A DNA stretch of 44,164 nucleotides from Patescibacteria group bacterium (GCA_018063105.1 JAGOQX010000007.1:1-44164), one strand, 5' to 3'; positions 31,413 through 39,533 are shown, counted from the first letter of the stretch. Notes: generated by a model from the sequence alone, not told the origin. A program made the numbers and translations.

Positions 31413-31447
31413 CGTAAAAACGACAGCTTACCCTGTCGTTTTTACGT
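31412..31447 (+). terminator. Terminator of tRNA-Arg
   Basis: ACGTAAAAACGACAG pairs with CTGTCGTTTTTACGT; same design as the hairpin after tRNA-Phe. Confidence 0.9.
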
Positions 31448-31560
31448 GCCCCGTGGCGTAACCAGCTGCTATGCCGAGCTTTACGGGGCTACCTATTGAT
31501 TTCGCTGTCGTTCACATGTCCCGTCGGTCGCGACCGACGGGACGTGGCACGGCCAGTTAG
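31446..31560 (+). repeat. tRNA-associated repeat, copy C (diverged)
   Basis: It holds CCGTGGCGTAA, then GCTTTACGGGGCT, then an extra perfect palindrome CCCGTCGGTCGCGACCGACGGG, then GACGTGGCAC and CAGTTAG plus a T-run. Order and spacing follow copies A and B; the middle has diverged. CCCCGT and ACGGGG can pair. Confidence 0.75.
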
Positions 31561-31620
31561 TGATTTTTTGATATTGACGTACAGCATAGATGAATGGCAT
31601 CCTCCTGAACGAGGTGAGAT

Positions 31621-31890
31621 ATGTCGGGCGTATCCTTTTCGGTAGATTCCGTCGTTCGAATTACCGTCAGAGGGGAGCTTTCTGGGAAGCAGGATACTTC
31701 TTATGGTTTACGGAAACGATGCGACGATCCGTTGCTTCATCGACTCAATGAATTTCTTCACGAGCAGGGGATTATCCCAGTTCTAGTCAATAGTCGAAAT
31801 GGATGCGGTATTCATATCGGCTACTACGAAGCCATTGATGCTGCGCGAATCCAAGCCTGGCTCATCGAACAGGGCATCACACAACTCTAA
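31621..31890 (+). CDS. Hypothetical protein (89 aa)
   Basis: Not recognised. GAGGTGA lies 5 bases before the ATG. The product has strand-rich ends (VDSVVRITVRGELSG, CGIHIGYYEAIDAARI) and RNEFLHEQGIIPVLVNS-like helical centre, a possible small alpha/beta domain. It is a single gene between copy C of the tRNA-associated repeat and a terminator overlapping the rnc stop. Confidence 0.6.
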   Translation: MSGVSFSVDSVVRITVRGELSGKQDTSYGLRKRCDDPLLHRLNEFLHEQGIIPVLVNSRNGCGIHIGYYEAIDAARIQAWLIEQGITQL

Positions 31891-31917
31891 CAGAAGCAGT
31901 TCATCGTTCTGCCGCTC

Positions 31918-31947
31918 GGACGTCCAGCAATGGCCGTCCTTTTTTTA
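31918..31947 (+). terminator. Terminator of the 89-aa gene
   Basis: GGACG and CGTCC pair, followed by eight T; the T-run overlaps the rnc stop region. Confidence 0.75.
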
Positions 31948-32661
31948 AACCGCGCCCTTCCAACCCTTCGCCTCTAACCCTGCTTCAGCAGCAGCGACCT
32001 GTGCTTCTTGTTTTGATGTTCCGCGGCCAACGGCGACCATTTCTTTTTCTAAGAAAACACCAACGGTAAATTCTTTGTTGTGATCTGGTCCTTTTTCTTC
32101 AAGAACGCGATACGTTGGTGTGATACCTAAGAGCTCTTGGGATGTTTCCTGGAACTTGCTCTTTGGATCAACGTAGAGTTCGTTTTTCAAGATGTATTGC
32201 AAATGACTCAAGATGTGGTGGTTGATAAACTTTTCTGAAGCAGGCATGCCGCCGTCGAGATAGATTGCGCCAAGAATAGCTTCGATGGCGTTTGCCATGA
32301 TGTACATGCGTGCCTTTGAATTTGCATCGCGTGCTTCACCTTTGGAGAGGAGCAAGAATTCCTCAAACTCCATTTGATTGGCAATTCCTGCTAACGTCTT
32401 TGCATTCACCAGAGCCGCGCGCCAGTTCGTGAGTTCTCCTTCTGCGTTCGCGAAATTTTTGAAGAGATGTTCTGTGACGATCAATTCCAACACCGCATCA
32501 CCTAAAAATTCGAGACGTTCGTTATGCGTGTATGCGAAATCCGCATGTTCGTTTAAATACGAGCGATGCGTTAATGCTTGTAAAATCAATGCGCGATCCT
32601 TGAATGCGTAACCTAATCGTTCTTCAAGGATGGAAAGATCTTTGTTCGGGTGGTCGTTCAT
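31945..32661 (-). CDS. rnc: Ribonuclease III
   Basis: 238 residues from the ATG at 32661; the longer frame begins at a TTG inside nusB and is less likely. The catalytic signature HNERLEFLGDAVLE (about residues 46-59) and the second acidic motif ANAIEAILGAIYLDGG are followed by a C-terminal double-stranded-RNA-binding domain (DPKSKFQETSQELL, GRGTSKQEAQVAAAEAGLEA). The enzyme cuts double-stranded RNA, including rRNA precursors. It follows nusB with a gap of 35 bases. Confidence 0.96.
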   Translation of the reverse strand: MNDHPNKDLSILEERLGYAFKDRALILQALTHRSYLNEHADFAYTHNERLEFLGDAVLELIVTEHLFKNFANAEGELTNWRAALVNAKTLAGIANQMEFEEFLLLSKGEARDANSKARMYIMANAIEAILGAIYLDGGMPASEKFINHHILSHLQYILKNELYVDPKSKFQETSQELLGITPTYRVLEEKGPDHNKEFTVGVFLEKEMVAVGRGTSKQEAQVAAAEAGLEAKGWKGAV

Positions 32662-32696
32662 AGAAGTAAAATGATTCAGAACGACGCCAACGAAGC

Positions 32697-33191
32697 TCAA
32701 ACGGATGGTTCCGTTTGCTTCGCCGAAGTCGTTTCGGTGGATTCGTCTTTAGCTTTATCTGATTCTTTGGTAATGCCTTTGGCAACCTGATCGCGAAATA
32801 CAGCGCCTAAGACGCCGTTCACAAACTTTCCGGATGATTCACCTCCAAAGGTTTTTGCGAGTTCGATCGCTTCATTGATTGCAACCTTTGATGGAATGCT
32901 TGTATCGAATTTTAATTCGTACGTTCCGATGCGCAACACGTTACGATCAACGATCGTAATTTTTGGCAACGGCCAATCTGGTGCAAACTGCGTGATGGTT
33001 GCATCAATGCTTTCCTGTTGTTCAACAATTCCCTGAATGAGTTTTACCGCAAATTCTTTTTCATCTAACTGCGGAGCGAATTCTTCTAAGTTTCGAAGAA
33101 TGATCTCATTTGGGTCTGCTTGGCGAGCGTGAAAATCCCACTCATACAGTGTTTGAAGGACGATGGCTCGCGCAAGATGTCGATTTGACAT
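32697..33191 (-). CDS. nusB: Transcription antitermination factor NusB
   Basis: 164 residues with the all-helical NusB fold: [19 protein letters not shown] at the start, then [20 protein letters not shown] and [20 protein letters not shown], and KFVNGVLG near the end, all standard signatures. NusB binds the boxA of rRNA leader RNA with NusE. The last 25 residues form a charged Lys/Glu/Thr tail not found in most NusB proteins. It lies upstream of rnc on the same strand. Confidence 0.94.
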   Translation of the reverse strand: MSNRHLARAIVLQTLYEWDFHARQADPNEIILRNLEEFAPQLDEKEFAVKLIQGIVEQQESIDATITQFAPDWPLPKITIVDRNVLRIGTYELKFDTSIPSKVAINEAIELAKTFGGESSGKFVNGVLGAVFRDQVAKGITKESDKAKDESTETTSAKQTEPSV

Positions 33192-33227
33192 AGGAAAGGG
33201 CTATGGAAAGAACGAAATGAAACCAGT

Positions 33228-33521
33228 TTAGTGGTTGTGACCCGCGTGACTATCAACGGCAGCCGCTTTCTTTGTGGTCTTTTTGGCTACAGTCTTTTTT
33301 GCAACAGTTGGTTTTGCTTTCAAAAGCTTTTCAATCTTGTTGCGTTGACCCTTCACATGGATCTTGTGACCATTATACTCCGTCGCGCCAGGGGCTGCGA
33401 TGTGTGGAAGGTGAAGCGCACCTGTTTTTTTGTCTTTTGCAATAACGGTCTTAGGTAAAGCAAAATGAGAAGCGCGGCGGCGCTTATCTGAGCTTGTTCG
33501 GCGATGTCCAGGAAGACTCAT
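33228..33521 (-). CDS. rpmF: Ribosomal protein bL32 with C-terminal Lys/Ala-rich extension
   Basis: 97 residues. The start SLPGHRRTSSDKRRRASHFAL is the bL32 signature (RRTSxSxxDKRRAxHxL). Later the typical zinc-ligand cysteines are absent; instead the protein continues with an alternating KKTVAKKTTKKAAA tail and a His-rich end (SHAGHNH). The L32 assignment is by the N-terminal half; the extension is peculiar to this lineage. Confidence 0.88.
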   Translation of the reverse strand: MSLPGHRRTSSDKRRRASHFALPKTVIAKDKKTGALHLPHIAAPGATEYNGHKIHVKGQRNKIEKLLKAKPTVAKKTVAKKTTKKAAAVDSHAGHNH

Positions 33522-33654
33522 AAATAGGAAAAATCAAGTAATGATAGAAGAATTCTAGCAGAATTCGTGTATTTTTGCAAGGGGGGAGCTGGGCGGCAGA
33601 TTCTGGCGGCTAAATCTTGTCATTTTTCGGCCGTTTTGATAGACTTGGCGCATT

Positions 33655-34248
33655 ATGATGGAAAAAACATTGGTTCTCTTAAAGCCGGATGCAGTGCAGC
33701 GTGGTTTGACAGGGTCGATTATTGAGCGTTTAGAGCGCGTTGGCCTCAAAATTGTGGGGTTAAAGATGGTTTTGCCAACAGCAGACCAAGCGAATCGCCA
33801 CTATGCGTTGACGGAAGAATGGATGCGCGCCGTGTATGAAAAGGCAAAAGCAAAATATGAGGCGTTGGGTCAAGCATTCCCATTTCCAGATCACGTTGCC
33901 TACGGAACATCTATTAAAAACGGTCTGATCGAGTTTTTAACCTCCGGTCCAGTCGTTGCTATGGTGTTGGAAGGGGAGCAGGCTGTTTCACTCGTTCGCA
34001 AGATCGTTGGTTCAACAGAACCGGCCTCCTCAGCGCCTGGAACAATTCGTGGAGACTACTCACTTGATACATACTCCTTGTCGAACGCCCAGAATCGCCC
34101 ATTGCGAAACTTGATTCACGCTTCCGGAAACGTTGAAGAATCAGCGCAGGAAGTACCGATCTGGTTTACGGCTCAGGAACTTCTTTCTGTGCAGTCAGCC
34201 ATTGATCCTGTTCAGTACGACGAAAAGCGTTTTCGCCCACAAGCGTAA
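33655..34248 (+). CDS. ndk: Nucleoside diphosphate kinase (with insertion)
   Basis: 197 residues. KTLVLLKPDAVQRGL at the start and the active-site region NRPLRNLIHASGNVEESAQE, with the phosphorylated His at about residue 155, identify Ndk. Compared with the usual 140-150 residues it has an insertion of roughly 30 residues (about 62-95, AKAKYEALGQAFPFPDH and following) and a C-terminal tail. It makes NTPs from NDPs with a second NTP. Two adjacent ATG codons (33655, 33658) are possible starts; there is no SD. Confidence 0.95.
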   Translation: MMEKTLVLLKPDAVQRGLTGSIIERLERVGLKIVGLKMVLPTADQANRHYALTEEWMRAVYEKAKAKYEALGQAFPFPDHVAYGTSIKNGLIEFLTSGPVVAMVLEGEQAVSLVRKIVGSTEPASSAPGTIRGDYSLDTYSLSNAQNRPLRNLIHASGNVEESAQEVPIWFTAQELLSVQSAIDPVQYDEKRFRPQA

Positions 34249-34281
34249 GACTTGACGATAGACCAGTAAATCGATAGATTT

Positions 34282-34312
34282 GACTCTCCACTTCGGTGGA
34301 GAGTCTTTGTTT
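34282..34312 (+). terminator. Terminator of ndk
   Basis: GACTCTCCAC pairs with GTGGAGAGTC around TTCG, followed by TTTGTTT. Confidence 0.85.
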
Positions 34313-34334
34313 CCGCATGACGAGGAGGAGTGTC

Positions 34335-34490
34335 ATGAGCGAGAACGATAGGTGTCAAGATGCTGATGAACTTGATGGTGGCTGGACGTTGGAGCTTGCT
34401 CCGCGTCCGCCATTGCAATGTGGTGAGGTAGCTCCTTCCCCGTCGCCACCTGTTCAGACGGACGGTGACGAGGAGGGTTCACGTGAGTGA
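34335..34490 (+). CDS. Small acidic protein (51 aa), coupled to a possible RelA/SpoT-like gene
   Basis: GGAGGAG precedes the ATG at 34335 (MSENDRCQD). The product is acidic and Pro-rich with ELAPRPPLQCGEVAP; no family is recognised. The stop overlaps the GTG start of the next gene (GTGAGTGA), so both are translated in tandem. Its size and position fit an antitoxin, a leader or a partner for the larger protein; that is inference. Confidence 0.55.
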   Translation: MSENDRCQDADELDGGWTLELAPRPPLQCGEVAPSPSPPVQTDGDEEGSRE

Positions 34491-35826
34491 TTCTCAGGTT
34501 GTGCCTTTCATATTTGGATCGGAGTGTCCTCCGCCAAATGTGATCGATCCGCATCATGATGAATTGCTCATCCAGAAGTTTCCGACGCTGATTTCAATCC
34601 CACAGGATCCGAAAGAGCGTCAGCGGCTTCTGGATTACTCCATTTTGACGGGCAGGCAGATACGGTACGGCGAATTGATGCGCGAAATCCTTCGGGCGCA
34701 GTCACTTGCGAAGCGTACAACTTCCGGAACCTTTGAGGAGAAGGAAGATTCCTGTCGTGAAGCTGGGTGTCGTGCGCTCCATCGGTTCTATGCGGTGACG
34801 TATGATCTCTCGGAATCGAATTACGCCCGAGACATGGCGATGTTTGCGGACTCGATGCGGGCAGCAAGGCAAACAATTCGCGATTTGTTGACGATGTATT
34901 TCCATACGCATCATCACTTCAGCCTTGGGATGAGCTCTGAAGTTGATGCGGCTGGTGATCCCATTGATCTGTTGCGACTGTGTCGTACTCCTGGTCAGGA
35001 CATCATCTCTCGCATTCGGCAGTTTGAAGCTCAACGCCAACTGACGCTCGCGCAAGTTGAATTCGAGCTGCGACTCAATCACAGTGCTCCGGAGCGACTA
35101 GATAAGGATCGTCTTCGGATCATCCGACTGCTCAAGGATCGATACTTCGAGCCGAACCAGAGCGATCAGCTTACAGTGATCGCTGAGCTGGATCCGGAAA
35201 ACGGACATCGTGTGAAGTCGTACCGGGTGATTTCAAGAAATGATCCGGAGGCTTGCACGGCGCCAACGCGTACGAGAGCTGTGTTTCATCTGGACGTTCG
35301 CATGATTCGGGTGGGCGGTCGCAACATTTGGGTGTACTTCGATTCGCGTTCAAAGGAGCGCATTCCGACAAAGCTGATTTTGAAGCGAGAACGGTATCAC
35401 GAGACGCTGACGGATTTGAACGGTGTGAAGCTCGTCTTCTTTGATCTTGAGAACGATCTGATGGATGGTGTGCGTCACATGCGCCAACGGGTCGTTCGTG
35501 CTCCGGGCTCCGTATCCGGTGAAGCGTCGAATGCGGTACGCGCGGGTGTTGTGAATCCGTTAAACAAGTACTCATCAGCAGAGTATCGTGCAACGAAGTA
35601 TAACGTGCGTATCTACAATCGGATTGTGGAAATGCAGTTCATGTACCTACCTGATTGGATTAACGAGTGGCTTGCACAAGAGCGAGAGAATCACTCACTC
35701 TACAAGCTTCTCGGATACCTTGATCGGGTGTTTCCAGTGCTCTTTCCAACAGAGCTGTTCCATCTCGATTGGCGCGACAAAAAAGAGCGTCAAGCGTTGT
35801 GGGATTTGCAGATCGCAAAGCTCTAG
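34483..35826 (+). CDS. Hypothetical protein, possible RelA/SpoT-like nucleotidyltransferase fold (447 aa)
   Basis: GTG at 34483, with GAGGAGGG before it, is preferred over the frame start at 34465. The N-terminal 200 residues are helical. Later, DSRSKERIPTKLILKRE, then TDLNGVKLVFFD near residue 310, NKYSSAEYRATKY, and VEMQF at about 381-385 echo the order of the RelA/SpoT synthetase core (SRxK, DxxGxR, GYxSxH, ExQxRT), but the key residues are only partly conserved. The match is weak; an unrelated fold remains possible. If right it would be a divergent small alarmone-type synthetase. Confidence 0.5.
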   Translation: MSDSQVVPFIFGSECPPPNVIDPHHDELLIQKFPTLISIPQDPKERQRLLDYSILTGRQIRYGELMREILRAQSLAKRTTSGTFEEKEDSCREAGCRALHRFYAVTYDLSESNYARDMAMFADSMRAARQTIRDLLTMYFHTHHHFSLGMSSEVDAAGDPIDLLRLCRTPGQDIISRIRQFEAQRQLTLAQVEFELRLNHSAPERLDKDRLRIIRLLKDRYFEPNQSDQLTVIAELDPENGHRVKSYRVISRNDPEACTAPTRTRAVFHLDVRMIRVGGRNIWVYFDSRSKERIPTKLILKRERYHETLTDLNGVKLVFFDLENDLMDGVRHMRQRVVRAPGSVSGEASNAVRAGVVNPLNKYSSAEYRATKYNVRIYNRIVEMQFMYLPDWINEWLAQERENHSLYKLLGYLDRVFPVLFPTELFHLDWRDKKERQALWDLQIAKL

Positions 35827-35834
35827 CCCTTCTT

Positions 35835-35875
35835 CCCGCCTCATCGCATCCAACGCGAGGGGCGGGTTTTTCTTT
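35835..35875 (+). terminator. Terminator of the 447-aa gene
   Basis: CCCGCCTC and GAGGGGCGGG pair, followed by TTTTTC. Confidence 0.85.
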
Positions 35876-35877
35876 TC

Positions 35878-35906
35878 TTGACGAATTTTTGTTCTCGTCG
35901 CATTCT
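35878..35906 (+). promoter_or_regulatory. Promoter of the candidate structured RNA
   Basis: TTGACG at 35878, 17-base spacer, CATTCT at 35901-35906; the -10 box is poor, the -35 box good. A start near 35913 would begin just before the closing stem of the RNA. Confidence 0.4.
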
Positions 35907-35912
35907 TAAATT

Positions 35913-36149
35913 GTCCAGAGGGTCGGCGTGAGATTTCGGGCTAAATTTGGTTTTTGGACTACGATTTCGGTATTTGCTATGGCGTGCCTCTCGGGGCGTA
36001 CCGATGCGAAGCGATGACGGTCCAGCAGCGTTCAGCTATGCATGTGCTTTAAAGATGGAGCGATCTATTTCTGTTGCGCAGCATAACGTTGTGCTCACTT
36101 ATCCAAGAGCAGACCGAATATCTCTCCCGATTCCCCTGGGCGTTTTTTT
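35913..36149 (+). ncRNA. Candidate 237-nt structured RNA upstream of HU
   Basis: Between the terminator of the preceding gene and the HU promoter lie about 400 bases without a credible gene. CCAGAGGGTCGGCGTGAGAT at 35915-35934 pairs, with a few mismatches, with the segment at 36114-36139 (ending CCCGATTCCCCTGG). A run of seven T follows at 36143. A long closing stem plus an interior of smaller hairpins and a T-run is the form of an independent RNA, for example 6S-like, but no known motif (SRP, tmRNA, RNase P) was seen. Identity unknown. Confidence 0.45.
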
Positions 36150-36212
36150 GTTTTTCAGAGAGGCCTCTTGACGTCTTCAGGGTAAAACCCTTGTCTTTTT
36201 GGGGATATCTGC

Positions 36213-36241
36213 TTGTGCGCTTTTGGCAGATGACGTATTGT
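36213..36241 (+). promoter_or_regulatory. Promoter of the HU gene
   Basis: TTGTGC at 36213, 17-base spacer, TATTGT at 36236-36241; the start would lie about 27 bases before the ATG. Confidence 0.55.
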
Positions 36242-36274
36242 ACAGGCACAATTATTCATAATCAGTTCATTTGT

Positions 36275-36556
36275 ATGGGAAAGATGACAAAGTCACAATT
36301 GATGCGAGAGCTCGCCGACAAGACGGGTTTAGCAAAGAAAGACGTTGAAACATTGCTCGAAGCAATGACGGAGATGGCTTACAAATTGGTTAAGTCCAGC
36401 GGTGAATTCACCGTTCCAGGTCTTGGCAAATTGGTGAAGGTTCATCGCAAGTCACGTATGGGCCGCAACCCAGCAACGGGCGCAGAGATCCAGATCCCTG
36501 CAAAGACCGTCGTGAAGTTCCGCGTGGCCAAGGCTGCGAAGGACGCAGTGCTCTAG
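36275..36556 (+). CDS. HU/IHF-family DNA-binding protein
   Basis: 93 residues from the Met at 36275 (MGKMTKSQL); the next Met at 36284 is equally possible, and the frame upstream is rejected because it runs through the promoter. LMRELADKTGLAKKDVETLL is the dimerisation helix pair and GRNPATGAEIQIPAKTVVKF is the DNA-binding arm with the conserved GRNPxTGxxxxIPA motif. It bends and compacts DNA as a dimer. HU versus IHF cannot be decided. Confidence 0.95.
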   Translation: MGKMTKSQLMRELADKTGLAKKDVETLLEAMTEMAYKLVKSSGEFTVPGLGKLVKVHRKSRMGRNPATGAEIQIPAKTVVKFRVAKAAKDAVL

Positions 36557-36572
36557 TCGTCCAATACAACGA

Positions 36573-36601
36573 AAAAATCCCTCCGTAGTGGAGGGATTTT
36601 T
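36573..36601 (+). terminator. Terminator of HU gene
   Basis: AAATCCCTCC pairs with GGAGGGATTT around GTAGT, followed by TTG. Confidence 0.88.
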
Positions 36602-36681
36602 GTATGCAGAAATAAAGCTCATATAATTTCAGACATTTTATAGGAGGTGACGAACGGTAGACGATCAGTTACCATGGTGGC

Positions 36682-37185
36682 ATGAAGATTATTGGTGCAT
36701 TTGCTCCGGAACGACAGCCGAGTGAGAGCGGCGTAGAGGTTGTCCGCTTACGCGATGTTCGTGCAGAGCTGTTAACGCTTGGTGGCGCGATCGTGTTTGC
36801 CGTTTGCATGCTCCTCACGGTTTTTGCAGTGAGCATTAATCGGTTTGTGAGCATTACCCAAACGCAACATGTTATTCTGATTGCGTTGGTTGGCTTATGC
36901 TGGATCTATTTTTTTGATAGCATCACAGAGCGTCTTCGACTTGTTGATCAGTGTGTTGAATTTCGTTCATTGTTTAGTCGTCATCATGTTGTTCCGTTGG
37001 CGCAGCTTGAGGCGATGCTACTTGTGTATCAAGGATTCAACTTAGAACGTGGGATGGAGACGATTGAGTTTCGAAAACATGATGCAAAAACACAAACAGT
37101 TTCGCTAGGGCCTTGTTGGCAGCGATATAAACTTGAGGCGTTTGTGCATGCTGTTGAAGAAGCCCTTCAAGAACCACTCTCTTAA
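36682..37185 (+). CDS. Two-helix membrane protein with PH-like domain (167 aa)
   Basis: Two hydrophobic segments at about residues 33-52 (GGAIVFAVCMLLTVFAVSI) and 62-79 (HVILIALVGLCWIYFF), then a soluble part of strands (CVEFRSLFSRHHVVPLAQL, METIEFRKHD, TVSLGPCWQRYKLE) ending in a helix, the layout of bacterial PH-domain membrane proteins. The function is unknown. The ATG lies in GCATGAAG just after the promoter-like stretch; the next gene starts 33 bases after its stop. Confidence 0.65.
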   Translation: MKIIGAFAPERQPSESGVEVVRLRDVRAELLTLGGAIVFAVCMLLTVFAVSINRFVSITQTQHVILIALVGLCWIYFFDSITERLRLVDQCVEFRSLFSRHHVVPLAQLEAMLLVYQGFNLERGMETIEFRKHDAKTQTVSLGPCWQRYKLEAFVHAVEEALQEPLS

Positions 37186-37218
37186 TTCGTGTTGAGAACT
37201 AATGATCATATCGTGCGT

Positions 37219-37977
37219 ATGGCAACCAAAAAAATAAAGAAAAATGGAACGTCTGTTGTGAGTGGGAATTTGAAGCGATATGTGCAATGGTTAAGTGAGC
37301 CGGGGAAGACCTGTCCGGCTGTTGTGACGCCTCAATTGTTTACCGATAGTCCGCAGTGGAGGGTCTTTCGCATCATGGCTGAGTTTATCGAAGGGTTTGA
37401 ATTCTTATCAAAACTAAAACAGGAGGTATCGATATTTGGAAGCGCTCGCGTTCAGGAAACGGACGAACATTATCAAGAAGCAAAAAAGCTGGGATATTTA
37501 TTGGGTACACGTGGATATGCTGTCTTGACCGGAGGCGGGCCTGGAATCATGGAAGCAGCAAACCGTGGAGCGTATGAAGCAAGAGGAGAGTCGATTGGGT
37601 TAAACATCCAACTGGCTCATGAGCAACGAACGAATCCATACGTCACGAAATCCATTGCATTTCATTATTTCTTCACACGGAAAGTCATGTTGTCCGCCTC
37701 AGCTCAAGCCTACGTGTACTTTCCAGGTGGGTTTGGCACAATGGACGAGATGACGGAAATGGTGACGCTCGTTCAAACGGGAAAGATCCCAAAAGAAGTT
37801 CCCATCATTTTGGTCGGCAAAGATTTTTGGGAGCCATTCGTTGATTGGGCGAATCGAGCGATGGTCGTAGAGCATGCGTTTGTTACCTCTGAGGAGGTGG
37901 GCATCTTGCATGTCGTTGATACTGCTGAAGAGGCGATGAAGATTATTCAAACAACACACGAACGATTATTCGGATAA
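37219..37977 (+). CDS. LOG-family protein (cytokinin-riboside 5'-monophosphate phosphoribohydrolase-like)
   Basis: 252 residues from the Met at 37219; an upstream GTG is possible. GGGPGIMEAANRGA at residues 105-118 and PGGFGTMDE at about 169-177 are the two LOG motifs that bind nucleotide monophosphate, with a further EMVTLVQTGK. LOG enzymes release the base from N6-modified adenosine monophosphates or related nucleotides; bacterial members also have broader AMP nucleosidase activity. It lies 14 bases before the malic enzyme gene, likely in one operon. Confidence 0.9.
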   Translation: MATKKIKKNGTSVVSGNLKRYVQWLSEPGKTCPAVVTPQLFTDSPQWRVFRIMAEFIEGFEFLSKLKQEVSIFGSARVQETDEHYQEAKKLGYLLGTRGYAVLTGGGPGIMEAANRGAYEARGESIGLNIQLAHEQRTNPYVTKSIAFHYFFTRKVMLSASAQAYVYFPGGFGTMDEMTEMVTLVQTGKIPKEVPIILVGKDFWEPFVDWANRAMVVEHAFVTSEEVGILHVVDTAEEAMKIIQTTHERLFG

Positions 37978-37991
37978 CGGAAACTCTGGCT

Positions 37992-39134
37992 ATGAAACAA
38001 GATATTGGAAAAGCCTCGATTGCATTGCATCGCAAGCTCCGGGGAAAGATTTCAGTGACCTCAAAAAAAGCAATTAAACATCGCGCTGATTTGGCATTAG
38101 TCTACACGCCCGGTGTTGGCGCGGTTTCGATGGCTATTGCAAAAAAGCCATCTGAGGTGCGTGAATTAACATGGGTAGGAAATACAGTCGCTGTGGTTTC
38201 CGATGGCTCAGCAGTTCTTGGTTTGGGAAATATCGGACCAGCTGCCGCCTTGCCAGTCATGGAAGGGAAGTGCGCAATCTTCAAACAATTCGCAAAAGTG
38301 GACGCAGTACCGATCGTGCTCGCGACGCAAGACGTTGAACAGATTATTCAGACGGTTCAGGCGCTCGAGCCATCATTTGGCGCTATTCAGCTCGAAGACA
38401 TTTCTGCTCCGCGTTGTTTTGAAATCGAGCGCTGGTTATCCGAGTCTCTTTCAATTCCGGTCATGCATGACGATCAACATGGAACCGCAATCGTGATTTT
38501 GGCAGGCATTATGAATGCGATGAAGGTGACAGGCCGACGTGATGTGAAAAAAGTAAAAATTGTATTAAACGGTGCGGGTGCAGCTGGGACTGCTGCAGCG
38601 CGATTGTTGAATGCGGCTGGATTTGTCAACGTGATCGCCTGTGATCGTGAGGGAGCGATCTGGAAGGGAAGACCTGGAATGAATGCACCAAAGCAGGATC
38701 TAGCAACGTTTACAAATCCAAATGCCTTGCACGGAACGTTGGCTGAGGTTGCTGCTGGTGCAGATGTCCTAGTTGGTATTTCTGCGGCAGGAGCTTTTAC
38801 GCCTGAGCTCATTCGTTCAATGTCGCCACGAGCCATCGTATTTGCATTAGCAAATCCAACGCCTGAAATTGTACCTGACCTTGCGAAGAAAGCGGGAGCA
38901 GCTGTAACAGCAACTGGTCGCAGTGATTATGCAAATCAATTGAATAACGCGTTGGTATATCCAGGGCTATTCCGAGGGATGCTGGATCGACGGGTGAAAA
39001 AAGTTGATGAGGCAACAAAGGTGCGTGCAGCGAATGCGTTGGCCGGATTCATCAAGAAGCCGACTGCGGATCGAATCGTTCCATCGATTTTTGACAAAGG
39101 GTTGCATCAGGCAATCGCCCGAAGTGTGAAATAG
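37992..39134 (+). CDS. Malic enzyme (NAD(P)-dependent malate decarboxylase)
   Basis: 380 residues. YTPGVG at 38-43, LEDISAP at 134-140 (metal-binding acidic residues) and HDDQHGTA at 159-166, plus the NAD(P)-binding loop GAGAAGTAAARLL, define a malic enzyme that turns malate to pyruvate and CO2. NAD or NADP preference cannot be read. In a small-genome host it can supply pyruvate and reducing power. No PTA domain is fused. It lies 14 bases after the LOG-family gene and ends at a terminator shared with rpmB. Confidence 0.93.
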   Translation: MKQDIGKASIALHRKLRGKISVTSKKAIKHRADLALVYTPGVGAVSMAIAKKPSEVRELTWVGNTVAVVSDGSAVLGLGNIGPAAALPVMEGKCAIFKQFAKVDAVPIVLATQDVEQIIQTVQALEPSFGAIQLEDISAPRCFEIERWLSESLSIPVMHDDQHGTAIVILAGIMNAMKVTGRRDVKKVKIVLNGAGAAGTAAARLLNAAGFVNVIACDREGAIWKGRPGMNAPKQDLATFTNPNALHGTLAEVAAGADVLVGISAAGAFTPELIRSMSPRAIVFALANPTPEIVPDLAKKAGAAVTATGRSDYANQLNNALVYPGLFRGMLDRRVKKVDEATKVRAANALAGFIKKPTADRIVPSIFDKGLHQAIARSVK

Positions 39135-39141
39135 AATACAC

Positions 39142-39176
39142 AAAAAAACCGGCCTCATTTGAGAGGCCGGTTTTTT
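39142..39176. terminator. Bidirectional terminator between malic enzyme and rpmB
   Basis: AAACCGGCCTC and GAGGCCGGTTT pair around ATTTGA-type loop with A-run and T-run on both sides, between two convergent genes. Confidence 0.92.
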
Positions 39177-39184
39177 GTTGAAGG

Positions 39185-39454
39185 TTAGACCTTCGCTTTA
39201 GCTGTCTTCGCAGCTGCGACGCGAGCGACGCGGCGTGTTGCTTTCTTTTGCTTGAGGGTAGGGATTTCGCCTTTGAGCGTTTTGCTCATGCGTTTGATGG
39301 TTTTGAGGGTGCGTGCAGAGACGCGAACCTTTGTTCCACCGATGCGGACCGTCTGTAAATTCAAATCCTGCCGACGTTTTGTGGCAATGTTGGAGTGGCT
39401 TCGGGATTGGCCGAAACGTGGTCCGCGGCCTGTAAGTTGGTCAATTTTGGACAT
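39185..39454 (-). CDS. rpmB: Ribosomal protein bL28
   Basis: 89 residues from MSKIDQLTGRGP at 39454; the longer frame adds an unlikely extension. GRGPRFGQSRSHSNIATKRR is the bL28 signature (GxxxxxGNxxSHAxxxTKRR-type), followed by RIGGTKVRVSARTLKTI. The C-terminal end has a Lys/Ala-rich tail (AKTAKAKV). It is a large-subunit ribosomal protein. Confidence 0.93.
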   Translation of the reverse strand: MSKIDQLTGRGPRFGQSRSHSNIATKRRQDLNLQTVRIGGTKVRVSARTLKTIKRMSKTLKGEIPTLKQKKATRRVARVAAAKTAKAKV

Positions 39455-39533
39455 AATGGTTCTAGAAGATGGCGGAATCATACACAAATGCGCTATTCTT
39501 TGCAAGCCGAGACATCACAACCTATAAAAACCT

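Noticed and set aside
34277-34334. Riboswitch between ndk and the 51-aa gene
   Set aside because: Only a simple GC-rich terminator hairpin is present.
35947-36171. 74-aa frame upstream of HU
   Set aside because: It runs through the candidate RNA and its closing stem, with no SD and no resemblance to any protein.
36074-36274. 67-residue N-terminal extension of HU
   Set aside because: It spans the RNA terminator and HU promoter; HU proteins start at MxKxQL as at 36275.
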